Assembly (NCBI GenBank): GCA_031316155.1
Contig: JALDRB010000014.1
Coordinates: 62,001-126,000 of the forward strand
Source of the DNA: Candidatus Scalindua sp.
GTDB taxonomy: Bacteria; Planctomycetota; Brocadiia; Brocadiales; Scalinduaceae
Direction: 5' to 3'
DNA: 64,000 nt
Part shown: positions 19,137 through 27,283 of the stretch, one piece after another
How positions within the stretch are numbered: the first letter of the stretch is position 1
How the letters are laid out: every line of letters begins with the position of its first letter
Made by a program: the position numbers and the translations under genes
The notes under the pieces: model-generated
Databases searched by the model: none
What the model saw: only the letters and a program-made list of their open reading frames with translations
Told to the model about the DNA's origin: nothing

Positions 19137-19681
19137 CTAAATTTAATAGTTTTTGTGATTTTCATAAGTGCTTGTTTAGTATCTGCTATGCTACTATCAT
19201 ATTATAGAATGTGTTATAATTTATTCCTTTTTCTGTTGCTTCCGATGGGGTTTGGCTACAATCTGACTAAAGTAAAGAATTGAAAATCTAATGAGGTCAT
19301 GAATTGCAAAACTACCTAATCCTTGTATTAAGTAAGAAATCCTCAGTTGCCTTTCTATTGGTGAACTATCGACTGTACATTGTCCTGTGCTACGTCTGCA
19401 TGTAAACAATAGCTTTTAATTTTGGCTTCAATTCTGAGCAGTATTTCTTGTCACCTTTAATGGCGCTAGCATGTGAATAGAGTAGTTGCAATCAGAAAAA
19501 CAACTCTATTCCGCAACAAACCATATCTCAACCGCCAAAACTACCAATCGGGCAGGCTGGTGATATATCTGTAAATCTTAATATTTATTCTTCCATGAAT
19601 CAATACAAAGAAACAATTTGCTGAAATTCGAATATTCACCTTCCCTGACGATCATAATAGAGGTGTTTTAAGTTGTCCTAC
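19137..19681. other. Spacer with decayed coding-like sequence
   Basis: A 545-bp stretch without an intact gene. On the minus strand around 19221-19440 there are coding-like pieces (for example HASAIKGDKKYCSELKPK-like and QLRISYLIQGLGSFAIH-like sequence in separate frames), which may be an old gene or IS remnant, but I cannot name it. Confidence 0.4.
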
Positions 19682-19719
19682 TTTGTCATATTGACAAACA
19701 CAATATCTATATTTATGAT
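19682..19719 (+). promoter_or_regulatory. Promoter with palindromic -35 region in front of the riboswitch (site A)
   Basis: TTTGTCATATTGACAAA (19682-19698) is a perfect 7+3+7 palindrome whose right half supplies -35 TTGACA (19691-19696). After exactly 17 bases comes TATGAT (19714-19719), five of six to consensus. The start of transcription would fall near 19726, just before the riboswitch. The same palindrome-promoter recurs at 38956 and, inverted, at 41893. Confidence 0.8.
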
Positions 19720-19739
19720 TTAGGATAAAACTGAATAAG

Positions 19740-19852
19740 TGATAAGTAACCGGAAAGGGCAAACCCTGAGTGATCAGGCGACGCAAAGCAAAGGGTCTTA
19801 ATACCACCTGCTATTGATTGATCTTAGAAAAGATAGCCTTACTGCCGAAGAT
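19740..19852 (+). promoter_or_regulatory. Cyclic di-GMP-I (GEMM) riboswitch aptamer
   Basis: The GEMM hallmarks occur in order: AAGGGCAAACC, a hairpin CCTGA-GTGA-TCAGG closed by a GNRA tetraloop, GACGCAAAGC, then GGGTCTTAATACC, and a second stem-loop region (about 19806-19837) leading to CTGCCGAAG. In c-di-GMP-I aptamers the GNRA loop docks on the second stem and the ligand sits between GGGCAAACC and GACGCAAAGC. The natural ligand is c-di-GMP in most members (c-GAMP in a subset), and I cannot tell these apart with certainty. The 3' edge overlaps the 5' arm of a terminator, giving a ready on/off switch. Confidence 0.85.
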
Positions 19853-19892
19853 AGTTGATTTATATATCTCGAGTAGTAAGGCTTTTTGTTTT
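19835..19892 (+). terminator. Intrinsic terminator overlapping the riboswitch 3' edge
   Basis: AGCCTTACT (19835-19843) pairs perfectly with AGTAAGGCT (19875-19883), followed by TTTTTGTTTT. The 5' arm lies within the last part of the aptamer, so ligand binding should compete with terminator formation: aptamer folded means read-through, that is, a likely ON switch. Direction of control is inferred. Confidence 0.8.
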
Positions 19893-19972
19893 AAAAGGAG
19901 GAGAGTTTGGATAATTTAATGGTAAAATAGCATATTATCTAAACAGATACTGCTTAAAGAAAGGGACTTAAA

Positions 19973-20332
19973 GTGAAAAGCTCATTCATTATACTACTAA
20001 CCATGTTTCTACTTATAGGTTGTTATACGTTTAAACCCGTTTCAAAAATGTCCGATTGGCAGCTTCAACAAGAATATTTGGATGTTCAGTTCGAACTTTC
20101 AGAAAAACAAACAAAATACAATACAACAACATTTAACACAGCAAGTCCCATAAACAATTATGCAAACGTAGCAAGTTATTTCATACCAAATCTAGGTGCC
20201 TACAATTTAGCAGTCCAAAGTACAATTTCAGCCAGTGAAGGAATTAAATTAAAAGATGATATAGCAACACTGTCGGAAAGATTAAACGAATTAGGGCTGG
20301 AAATGTCAAAAAGAGGCATATATTCTCCTTGA
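19973..20332 (+). CDS. Small lipoprotein under riboswitch control
   Basis: 119 aa, starting at GTG (19973). Signal peptide with lipobox LLIGC gives a lipidated Cys at about residue 17, so it should be anchored in a cell-envelope membrane. The mature part has MSDWQLQQEYLDVQFELSEKQ and a C-terminal helix with KDDIATLSERLNELGLEMSKRG, both amphipathic and likely coiled coil, joined by an Asn/Ala/Thr-rich linker. I do not know the family. It is the first full gene after the c-di-GMP riboswitch and terminator, so its expression should follow the second messenger. No other gene follows closely. Confidence 0.75.
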   Translation: MKSSFIILLTMFLLIGCYTFKPVSKMSDWQLQQEYLDVQFELSEKQTKYNTTTFNTASPINNYANVASYFIPNLGAYNLAVQSTISASEGIKLKDDIATLSERLNELGLEMSKRGIYSP

Positions 20333-20633
20333 TTAATTTTTAACATATCACTCAAAGAGCAGAACTGCATGAGCATTGATTAATGTTTTCTTAGGCAAGG
20401 AAAGATTTGTTGAGAATAAGAATTAAAGAATGTAACAGGAATAAGGAATAGAATGAAAAGTTTAATCAAAAGCACTATGGTTCAAGGCTAAAAATAAAAA
20501 AACCGATTATATTTTTTTCAATATGAATGAGAAAGAATCGACCCAAATAATCTTAGAAGATCTTTGGAATTTTCGCTAAATAAGTCTAAATAAGTCTGAA
20601 ATAGAGAACTTTTATTTCTCGCCTGCAGCTTAA

Positions 20634-20750
20634 CTGAGGAATACCTTTGGAACTAGATTAGCACAAAAAGGGATTGACTTATACAAAATAGTAAAAACTA
20701 TTGGGTCATCAAGTGGGGGAAAAGAGCAAAAAATACACTTGCAAAACTAG
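20634..20750 (+). pseudogene. Remnant of a tyrosine recombinase (phage-type integrase)
   Basis: The frame reads LRNTFGTRLAQKGIDLYKIV followed by KTIGSSSGG, closely matching the HxLRxTFxTxLAxxGxDLxxIxxLLGHSS segment of integrases, then a stop. The His codon position before LR is replaced by a stop, and the catalytic Tyr is absent. The 300 bases before (20333-20633) contain no intact gene. It marks an old integrative element or integron-like insertion. Confidence 0.6.
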
Positions 20751-20919
20751 TTGTAAGTCTCTGTAAGATAGAGATTAAGAAAGTATTTCTGGATTTTTAA
20801 TCTGTCCATTGTCGTAACTAACGTCAATAAACAGTAACTGTGCTTATTTATTGTTGTACCAAAAATATTTTAGTATATAATTTCATACGATAGTTTAATG
20901 GATAGATAAAAAGAAAAAA

Positions 20920-22218
20920 ATGGAGAAGATGGTCATTGAAGGTGGGAACCCTTTACGAGGCAATATCAGGATAAGTGGTGCAAAAAATGCTGCACTACCT
21001 ATCATGGCTTCCTGTCTACTCCTTAAGGGAACTTCCAGGATACAGGGGATTCCGGAATTAACAGATGTAAAGACACTTTGCGAGATTCTCATTAACCTGG
21101 GCGTTAAAACGGAGAGATGCAAGGACCACACGCTTGAAATAACAGTTCAAGATGATTCAAACGTGACTGCACCATATGAGCTTGTCCGCACCATGAGGGC
21201 ATCAATCTGTGTTCTGGGTCCATTGCTTGGAAGAAGGGGGGCTGCAAAAGTATCTATTCCTGGAGGTTGTTCGATAGGCCCCAGGCCTATTGATCTTCAT
21301 ATCAAGGGTATTAAAGCCCTCGGTGCTGAGGTTGAGATGAAAGATGGGTACGTCATCGCAACAGGAAAGAGGTTAAAGGGAACCACGGTATATCTTGGTG
21401 GTGTAGCAGGTTCAAGTGTTTTAGGTACGTGTAATATTTTGATGGCGGCAGTATTAGGAGAGGGAAGGACTATTATTACGAATGCCGCTTGTGAGCCTGA
21501 AGTCCAGGACCTTGCAAACTTTCTTAACAAAACCGGTGCAAAGATAACGGGTATTGGTGAAAAAACCATGATAATTGATGGAGTTGATGAATTGCATGGT
21601 ACAGAATACACTATAATACCTGATAGAATTGAAGCGGGAACTTTGATGATTGCCGGGGCTGTAACCGGGGGGAGAGTAGTACTGCAAAATATTATTCCCG
21701 GCCATTTAACTTCGGTTATTGATAAATTGGTTGAAATTGGCATTGATATTCAAACACGAACAATAAGTAAGGGAAATTCTCCCGGTAAAAATGTGTATGA
21801 ATGTATAGTGGAGAGTAATGGACATTTTAACCCCGTTAATATTACAGCATTACCTTATCCTGGTGTTCCCACTGATATGCAGGCACAATTTACCGCCCTG
21901 TTGAGTATCGCAAAGGGCGTCAGCTCTATCACGGAAAAAGTTTTTCCTCACAGGTTTGTCCACGTTGCCGAGCTCAACAGGATGGGAGCAAATATCAGAA
22001 ATGATGACGCTGTTTCGATTATTAATGGTGTTCCATCACTTTCGGGTACAACGGTGATGGCATCTGATTTAAGGGCAAGTGCTTCTCTCGTGATTGCGGG
22101 ACTGGTCGCAAAAGGAGTTACCGAAATCAGGCGATTATACCATATTGACAGAGGGTATGAGAAGATTGAGGAGAGGCTTACCAGTTTGGGTGCAAAAATG
22201 TGGAGGGAACGGGAATGA
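20920..22218 (+). CDS. murA: UDP-N-acetylglucosamine 1-carboxyvinyltransferase
   Basis: First committed enzyme of peptidoglycan synthesis: transfers enolpyruvate from PEP to UDP-GlcNAc in the cytoplasm. 432 aa, slightly longer than E. coli MurA. The substrate loop SIPGGCSIGPRPIDLH is complete, with the PEP- and fosfomycin-reactive Cys at residue 117; the N-terminal GGNPLRGNIRISGAKNA and the C-terminal RASASLVIAGLVAKG are family-typical. There is no clear Shine-Dalgarno sequence. Its presence indicates a peptidoglycan pathway. It begins the housekeeping block that continues with ffh and rpsP on the same strand. Confidence 0.96.
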   Translation: MEKMVIEGGNPLRGNIRISGAKNAALPIMASCLLLKGTSRIQGIPELTDVKTLCEILINLGVKTERCKDHTLEITVQDDSNVTAPYELVRTMRASICVLGPLLGRRGAAKVSIPGGCSIGPRPIDLHIKGIKALGAEVEMKDGYVIATGKRLKGTTVYLGGVAGSSVLGTCNILMAAVLGEGRTIITNAACEPEVQDLANFLNKTGAKITGIGEKTMIIDGVDELHGTEYTIIPDRIEAGTLMIAGAVTGGRVVLQNIIPGHLTSVIDKLVEIGIDIQTRTISKGNSPGKNVYECIVESNGHFNPVNITALPYPGVPTDMQAQFTALLSIAKGVSSITEKVFPHRFVHVAELNRMGANIRNDDAVSIINGVPSLSGTTVMASDLRASASLVIAGLVAKGVTEIRRLYHIDRGYEKIEERLTSLGAKMWRERE

Positions 22219-22369
22219 AATATTTTCTGTTGAACATTTTTCTAATTTGTACATAATAGGTGTTTCACGAGACACGTGATAACGGACAACTTTCATAAGT
22301 TCTCTTGGTATCAATATATTACAGAACTCGAGATACTTTTCTTTTTAACTCGTAATAAAAAAAGTAAAA

Positions 22370-23758
22370 ATGTTTGAGTCAATTACCGGTAGTCTGGACA
22401 CAATATTTAATAAATTACGTGGCAAGGGAAGACTAACAGAAGAAAACATCAAAGATGGTTTGCGTGAAGTTAGGATTGCGCTTCTAGAGGCGGATACAAA
22501 TTACGCAGTAGTAAAGGATTTTATCCAAAAGGTTACCGACCGTGCCGTAGGTGATGATGTTATTCGGAGCGTAACTCCCGGACAACAGATTGTAAAGATT
22601 GTACATGATGAGATGGAAAGCCTCATGGGTCCAGGTGATTCTACTATTCCGTTTGTCGATGGTGGCATTACGATCTTAATGCTTGTGGGACTGCAGGGAA
22701 GTGGCAAGACGACAACATCGGGAAAACTGGCAAGCCTTATCTCCTCAAAAGGCAGACGCCCACTCCTTGTTGCGGCAGACATACAAAGGCCTGCTGCAAT
22801 TGAACAGTTGCAAGTGCTCGGTAAACAGCTCAATATTCCCGTCTTTTCTGAAAAAGGGGTGAATCCTGTTAATGTATGCAAAGGAGCAATAAAATTTGCG
22901 AAGGCGAACAATCATGATGTTGTAATCCTTGACACGGCTGGCCGGTTGCACATCGACCAAAAGCTGATGTTGGAACTAAAGGAGATAAACAGTAAAGTCA
23001 AGCCAACTCAAATTTACTTTGTATGTGACTCTATGACAGGGCAGGATGCTGTTAACAGTGCCAAGGAATTTAATGCACAATTGTGTCTGAATGGTGTGAT
23101 CTTAACAAAATTAGATGGCGATACGAGAGGTGGCGCAGCGTTATCGATTAAGGCGGTTACCGGTAAACCCATAAAATTTGTTGGTATGGGCGAGAAACTG
23201 GATAAACTGGAAGAATTCCATCCAGATCGTATGGCATCACGAATTCTGGGCATGGGTGACGTTGTATCGTTAGTGGAAAAAGCTCAGAAGGTAATTGATG
23301 AAGAAGATGCTGCAAAATTAGAAAAAAAGATTAAGCAGGGATCCTTAACCCTGGATGATTTCCTTAACCAGTTACAGCAAATAAAGCGAATGGGGCCGCT
23401 CAAGGAAATCATGGGCATGATTCCCGGATTAGGAAAAAGAATGAAGGGGATGCAAATTGATGAAAAACAGATGCAAAACGTAGAGGCAATTATTCATTCT
23501 ATGACGAGGGAAGAGCGTATTCATCCTGATATTATTGAAGGTAACAGAAAGAATCGGATTGCCAACGGTAGCGGAACAAACGTGCTTGATGTAAGCCAAC
23601 TGCTTAAACAGTTTAAACAGATGAAGAAAATGTTTAAACAATTTGCCGGAAACGGTGGGAATTTTATGCCTCCTGAAGGTATGGCACCTCATGATGCGAT
23701 GAAAATGAGCAGGAAGCTGAGAAGTAAGAGAAAAAAAGTGAAAAGGAAAAAAAGATAG
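22370..23758 (+). CDS. ffh: Signal recognition particle protein Ffh
   Basis: GTPase that binds signal sequences on ribosomes and delivers them to FtsY at the membrane. 462 aa in the order N domain (1-85), G domain with P-loop GLQGSGKTT (108-116), DTAGRLHID near 190, TKLDGDTRGGAALS near 247, and a Met-rich M domain ending in a very basic tail (KRKKVKRKKR). The GMGD(VV) element and LDDFLNQLQQIKRMGPL mark the M-domain start. It needs 4.5S RNA, which is not in this window. It precedes rpsP by 70 bases, the common bacterial order ffh-rpsP. Confidence 0.97.
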   Translation: MFESITGSLDTIFNKLRGKGRLTEENIKDGLREVRIALLEADTNYAVVKDFIQKVTDRAVGDDVIRSVTPGQQIVKIVHDEMESLMGPGDSTIPFVDGGITILMLVGLQGSGKTTTSGKLASLISSKGRRPLLVAADIQRPAAIEQLQVLGKQLNIPVFSEKGVNPVNVCKGAIKFAKANNHDVVILDTAGRLHIDQKLMLELKEINSKVKPTQIYFVCDSMTGQDAVNSAKEFNAQLCLNGVILTKLDGDTRGGAALSIKAVTGKPIKFVGMGEKLDKLEEFHPDRMASRILGMGDVVSLVEKAQKVIDEEDAAKLEKKIKQGSLTLDDFLNQLQQIKRMGPLKEIMGMIPGLGKRMKGMQIDEKQMQNVEAIIHSMTREERIHPDIIEGNRKNRIANGSGTNVLDVSQLLKQFKQMKKMFKQFAGNGGNFMPPEGMAPHDAMKMSRKLRSKRKKVKRKKR

Positions 23759-23828
23759 CGTTAATCGAGAAGAAACGATTGTATATCTTGATTATGATAA
23801 TTTGTTAATAACTGATAGGAGAATTTGT

Positions 23829-24086
23829 ATGGCAGTAAAGATAAGGTTAAAACAGATGGGAAGAAAAGGCAGGCCGTTTTACCGGATTTGTGCATTCGAC
23901 GCTCGAGAAGAGCGTGATGGCAGAAGCATTGAACAACTTGGTACCTATGACCCCATGGAGAAAGAAGAAGCAAAAAAGGTAACATTGAAGAAAGAAAGAG
24001 TTGAATATTGGATCAGTGTCGGTGCACAACCAACTGAAACAGTCGTGAGCATTCTTAAAAAGAATGGAATTGCCTGCAAGAAGTAA
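23829..24086 (+). CDS. rpsP: 30S ribosomal protein S16
   Basis: 85 aa small-subunit protein. Begins MAVKIRLKQMGRKGRPFYRI, the S16 signature. The frame is open from an upstream ATG-like codon at 23802, but AGGAG at about 23817-23821 sits at the right distance from the ATG at 23829, so that start is chosen. The gene is followed by trmD after 38 bases. In most bacteria rimM lies between rpsP and trmD; it is missing here. Confidence 0.96.
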   Translation: MAVKIRLKQMGRKGRPFYRICAFDAREERDGRSIEQLGTYDPMEKEEAKKVTLKKERVEYWISVGAQPTETVVSILKKNGIACKK

Positions 24087-24124
24087 GTCAGCACCTTTTC
24101 CCAAAACACGGGTATGTAAACGCT

Positions 24125-24805
24125 ATGAGAATAGATATCTTAACTTTGTTTCCCGGTATGTTTGACGCAGTTCTTGGTGAAAGTATTTTAAAAATTGCAC
24201 AAGATAAGAAACTGGTACAGTGCTATCTTCACAACATAAGGGATTATTCAGATGACAAGCATAAATGTGTAGACGACAAACCCTATGGCGGGGGTGGAGG
24301 TATGGTCATAAAACCTGAACCATTATTTCATGCAATCGAAGAGGTAGAGAGATTGGACAACCTGGCTGCGAAAAAGATATTATTAACACCTCAAGGGAAA
24401 ACACTCAATCAGGAAATGGCAAATGCTTTATCACAGGAAAACCGTTTGATGCTCATTTGTGGTCACTATGAAGGTTTTGATGAGAGGATAAGGTCGGTAA
24501 TTGGTCTCCTTGAAATCTCAATTGGTGACTACGTGTTAACCGGCGGAGAAATACCCGCAATGGTTATCACTGACGCTGTTGTAAGATTAATCCCGGGAGT
24601 CTTAGGAGGAAAAAGTTCATTGCAAAATGAATCATTTATGAATAAAATGCTGGACTATCCTCAGTATACAAGACCTGCAGTATTCAGAGGTATGAAAGTA
24701 CCTGAAATACTCAGATCGGGTAATCATAAACTGATTGAAGAGTGGAGAAATGAAAAATCCGTTAAAAGAACAGAGGAGCGAAGACCTGATTTACTCGAAA
24801 AGTAA
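24125..24805 (+). CDS. trmD: tRNA (guanine-N1-)-methyltransferase
   Basis: Methylates G37 of tRNAs reading CNN/GGN codons using AdoMet, preventing frameshifting. 226 aa, the usual length. Contains the trefoil-knot SPOUT core: DDKPYGGGGGMVIKPEP, LTPQGKTLNQ, the LICGHYEGFDERI knot segment and SIGDYVLTGGEIPAM. Its stop lies 43 bases before rplS. Order rpsP-trmD-rplS is the common one apart from the missing rimM. Confidence 0.96.
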   Translation: MRIDILTLFPGMFDAVLGESILKIAQDKKLVQCYLHNIRDYSDDKHKCVDDKPYGGGGGMVIKPEPLFHAIEEVERLDNLAAKKILLTPQGKTLNQEMANALSQENRLMLICGHYEGFDERIRSVIGLLEISIGDYVLTGGEIPAMVITDAVVRLIPGVLGGKSSLQNESFMNKMLDYPQYTRPAVFRGMKVPEILRSGNHKLIEEWRNEKSVKRTEERRPDLLEK

Positions 24806-24848
24806 GCACTTTGACAAAGAAAATTTTATTAATTTAGGAGTTCATGGT

Positions 24849-25214
24849 ATGAATATGGTAGATCTGATTGAGAAAGAAAACATGAAGAAAGAGATTCCAC
24901 AGTTTCGCGTCGGGGATCTCGTTGACGTCCATGTTAACATTAAAGAAGGCGATAAAGAACGAGTACAGATATTTAATGGCATTGTTATCGCACGAAAAGG
25001 TGGCGGGAACAGGGAAACATTTACGGTGCGAAGAATAGTCCAGGGAGAAGGTGTTGAGAGAGTGTTTCCCATACATTCTCCTCATGTAGTAGATGTTAAG
25101 GTAAAAAAATCTTACAAAGTGAGACGTGCCAAACTGTTTTATCTGAGAGAGAAGAGCGGAAAGGCCGCAAGACTCAAAGAGCTTCCCAGAAAGAAGAAAA
25201 AAGAGAACTCGTAA
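24849..25214 (+). CDS. rplS: 50S ribosomal protein L19
   Basis: 121 aa. FRVGDLVDVHVNIKEGDKER and VERVFPIHSPHVVDVKV are L19 signatures; the tail is basic and longer than in E. coli. The frame stays open further upstream and overlaps trmD, but TAGGAG at 24834-24839 fits the ATG at 24849. Together with rpsP and trmD it forms the translation block that ends in the broken yraN. Confidence 0.96.
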   Translation: MNMVDLIEKENMKKEIPQFRVGDLVDVHVNIKEGDKERVQIFNGIVIARKGGGNRETFTVRRIVQGEGVERVFPIHSPHVVDVKVKKSYKVRRAKLFYLREKSGKAARLKELPRKKKKENS

Positions 25215-25251
25215 GGCAAGAATAATAAATATTTTTTTCTTTTGTGTTGAA

Positions 25252-25667
25252 ATGGGTGCGCAGGAAAGTCAAGATGATAGTAAAAGTGGTTCAAGGTCCC
25301 TTTGGATTAAGGGCGAATCCCTGGCAAGTAAATTTTAAGAAAACAGGGCTATAAAGTTCTGAAAAGAAACTACGCAAGCAAAACAGGCGAGATTGATATC
25401 GTGGCATACGATAGAGGCACTATCGTCTTTGTAGAAGTAAAGGCTCGTCTATCAGAAGATTTCGGTACACCTGAACTCGCAGTAACCAGCGAAAAGAGAA
25501 GAAGAATCATTAAAACCGCCTTGCACTACCTGATGGTAAATAACATCAGTGACATGGACTATCGTTTTGATATTGTTTCAATTGTATTTACTAAAGAAAA
25601 GAAACACCCGAAAATCGAGTTGTTCCGGGGTGCATTTACGTCAGTTGGCTTCTTTGATCGTTATTAG
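25252..25667 (+). pseudogene. yraN: YraN/UPF0102 endonuclease-like protein, frameshifted
   Basis: The ATG at 25252 opens MGAQESQDDSKSG and continues to IKGESLASKF before a TAA at 25336-25338. The rest, LRKQGYKVLKRNYASKTGEI then IVFVEVKAR, is in the next frame to 25667. YraN proteins read GExxAxxYLxxxGyxilxxNyR...GEIDLI...VFVEVK, so one T is missing in the TTTT run at 25333-25336. Joined, the protein is about 138 aa, normal for this Holliday-junction-resolvase-like family that often follows rplS-rnhB. A homopolymer loss is also the classical sequencing error, so the gene may be intact in the organism. Confidence 0.82.
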
Positions 25668-25703
25668 GCAGGTGTGATGTGCTTAATTCAATTTTAATTG
25701 CCT

Positions 25704-25979
25704 ATGAGTAAAAAGAACAAAATACTATTAATTACTGTGGGCTTTGTTGTATTAGTTATTTTACTTTACGTAGCAAAGTTCTTAGAACGGCGATAGCCAG
25801 ATCAGCATATAGCGCTGTTAAAGCATGGGAATACATGCAAAACAAGACAGATCCCATAAAAAAACTATTCGACAGAAGCGGATAAGAAGGGAGTCTTTGT
25901 TTTTAATGAGACTGAATGGGACACCAAACTTCTCATAGAATACCATGACGAAAAACTCCTCTTAGTCACGATTCAATAA
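25704..25979 (+). pseudogene. Broken small membrane-anchored protein
   Basis: Three coding-like pieces follow each other in different frames: MSKKNKILLITVGFVVLVIL with one membrane helix (from 25704), then TAIARSAYSAVKAWEYMQNK to SG, then KKGVFVFNETEWDTKLLIEY to VTIQ and a stop at 25977-25979. Joined they would give about 90 aa: a short cytoplasmic start, a membrane helix, and an extracytoplasmic domain. I do not recognise the family. Two single-base shifts are needed, which speaks for true decay rather than one read error. Confidence 0.5.
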
Positions 25980-26184
25980 AGATTCTAAATTTACCCGTTT
26001 TATTACCCGCATCACTTGAGTCCTTGCATTTTTTGTAAATAAGAAGATACCCTCTGAAGAGCCCGACAAGCATGTATTACCTCCTTTACCTCTGCATATA
26101 CATTTGCTTAGCAGTAAACATCCTGTATTTTTTTACTCCTTAAATATATATCCTTTTTTTGTTTCTAATCCGACCAGGTTGTGT

Positions 26185-26940
26185 ATGAATAAAAGAAATT
26201 ATGAGAAAAAACACATAGTATCGAGCTATGCACATTCTCTCCTGCAAACACCGGAGGAAAGAATTCTTGAAAAATATCGGGAGAACATTCTGGACAAACG
26301 TGTGCTGGACATTGGTTGTGGAGCGGGAAGAACAACATCATATCTCAATGATTTGAGCAAGAGTTATACAGGCATTGATTATTCATTCGAAATGATAGAA
26401 ATGTGCAGAAAAAGATTTGAACACGTATCCTTTATTCATGGCGATGTGAGAAATATGAACATGATTAAAGACAAATCATGTGATTTTGTAATTTTTGCAT
26501 ACAACGGTCTGGATTCTATCAGTCACGAGGGCCGGCTCATGGGCTTAAGGGAGATAAACCGGGTACTTTGTCAAAATGGATTATTCGTTTTCTCTGCACA
26601 CAACAGGAATCACCGGTATGCTATTACTTATCCCGGATTTGCATTTTCCACTGACCCACATATACTTCTGAAAAATATCATAAAATTCATAAAATCCATC
26701 CTCAATCACACAAGACAAAAGAAAAAACAGCAGTTTGAAAATGAGTATGCCATTATCAATGATCGCGCACACAATTATTCAATGCTTACCTATTATATTG
26801 ACAAAAAAAGTCAAAAATCGCAATTACGGGAAGTGGGATTTGATATAGTAGAGATGTATGATACGTCTGGTAATGTATTGGAAGATAACGATTATGATGG
26901 TAATAGCGCCTGGATATATTACGTGGCACAGAAATTGTAA
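26185..26940 (+). CDS. Class I SAM-dependent methyltransferase
   Basis: About 251 aa from the ATG at 26185 (MNKRNYEKKHIVSSYAHS); the frame is open to 26104 but the extra 27 residues are hydrophobic and not family-like. The AdoMet-binding motif I reads VLDIGCGAGRTTSYL, motif II a GIDYS, and the segment HGDVRNMNMI matches motif III of the Methyltransf_11/25 group. The C-terminal part is unusual, with a Lys/Gln-rich insertion. The acceptor is unknown; small molecules, lipids or sugars are all possible. It stands alone between a decayed gene and a spacer. Confidence 0.8.
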   Translation: MNKRNYEKKHIVSSYAHSLLQTPEERILEKYRENILDKRVLDIGCGAGRTTSYLNDLSKSYTGIDYSFEMIEMCRKRFEHVSFIHGDVRNMNMIKDKSCDFVIFAYNGLDSISHEGRLMGLREINRVLCQNGLFVFSAHNRNHRYAITYPGFAFSTDPHILLKNIIKFIKSILNHTRQKKKQQFENEYAIINDRAHNYSMLTYYIDKKSQKSQLREVGFDIVEMYDTSGNVLEDNDYDGNSAWIYYVAQKL

Positions 26941-26974
26941 TTGATAATGTTACCTATTTGTTCCCAACCGGCAT

Positions 26975-27115
26975 GTATGTGAACTGATAGGGTGGAAGTC
27001 CCATGAGGCAGTCTTCATGAACCGCCCTGCGCGCACCCGAAGGAAGTGCACCTGAGGTGTACCTGCATGCAGGATTGTGTGGGGAGGGGAGCTAAATACC
27101 CTCCTTTACGCCATG
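26975..27115 (+). other. GC-rich structured segment, possible group II intron 5' fragment
   Basis: The stretch starting near GTGAACTGATAGGGTGGAAG is far more GC-rich than its surroundings and holds several short inverted repeats (CATGAGG..CATG, CCTGAGGTGTACCTGCATG). Its opening resembles the domain I start of bacterial group II introns, but no reverse transcriptase follows. Treated as an unverified remnant. Confidence 0.25.
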
Positions 27116-27157
27116 AAAGATTGTTTAAATAACAAAAGAAATTTATAAACATCATTA

Positions 27158-27186
27158 TTGACAATGTTTTACCTGTATCTTACTAT
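27158..27186 (+). promoter_or_regulatory. Candidate sigma70 promoter for the UDP-glucuronate decarboxylase gene
   Basis: TTGACA (27158-27163), a 17-base spacer and TACTAT (27181-27186), four of six to consensus, about 100 bases before the start codon. Confidence 0.55.
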
Positions 27187-27283
27187 AGAAATTTTGTAAG
27201 GTGATTAGAGAAAACAACTTTTAAGAAAATCTTTTTACAGAAGCACTGTTGCTTTCGCGCTGAAAGACGAAAAAGGAGACTCG

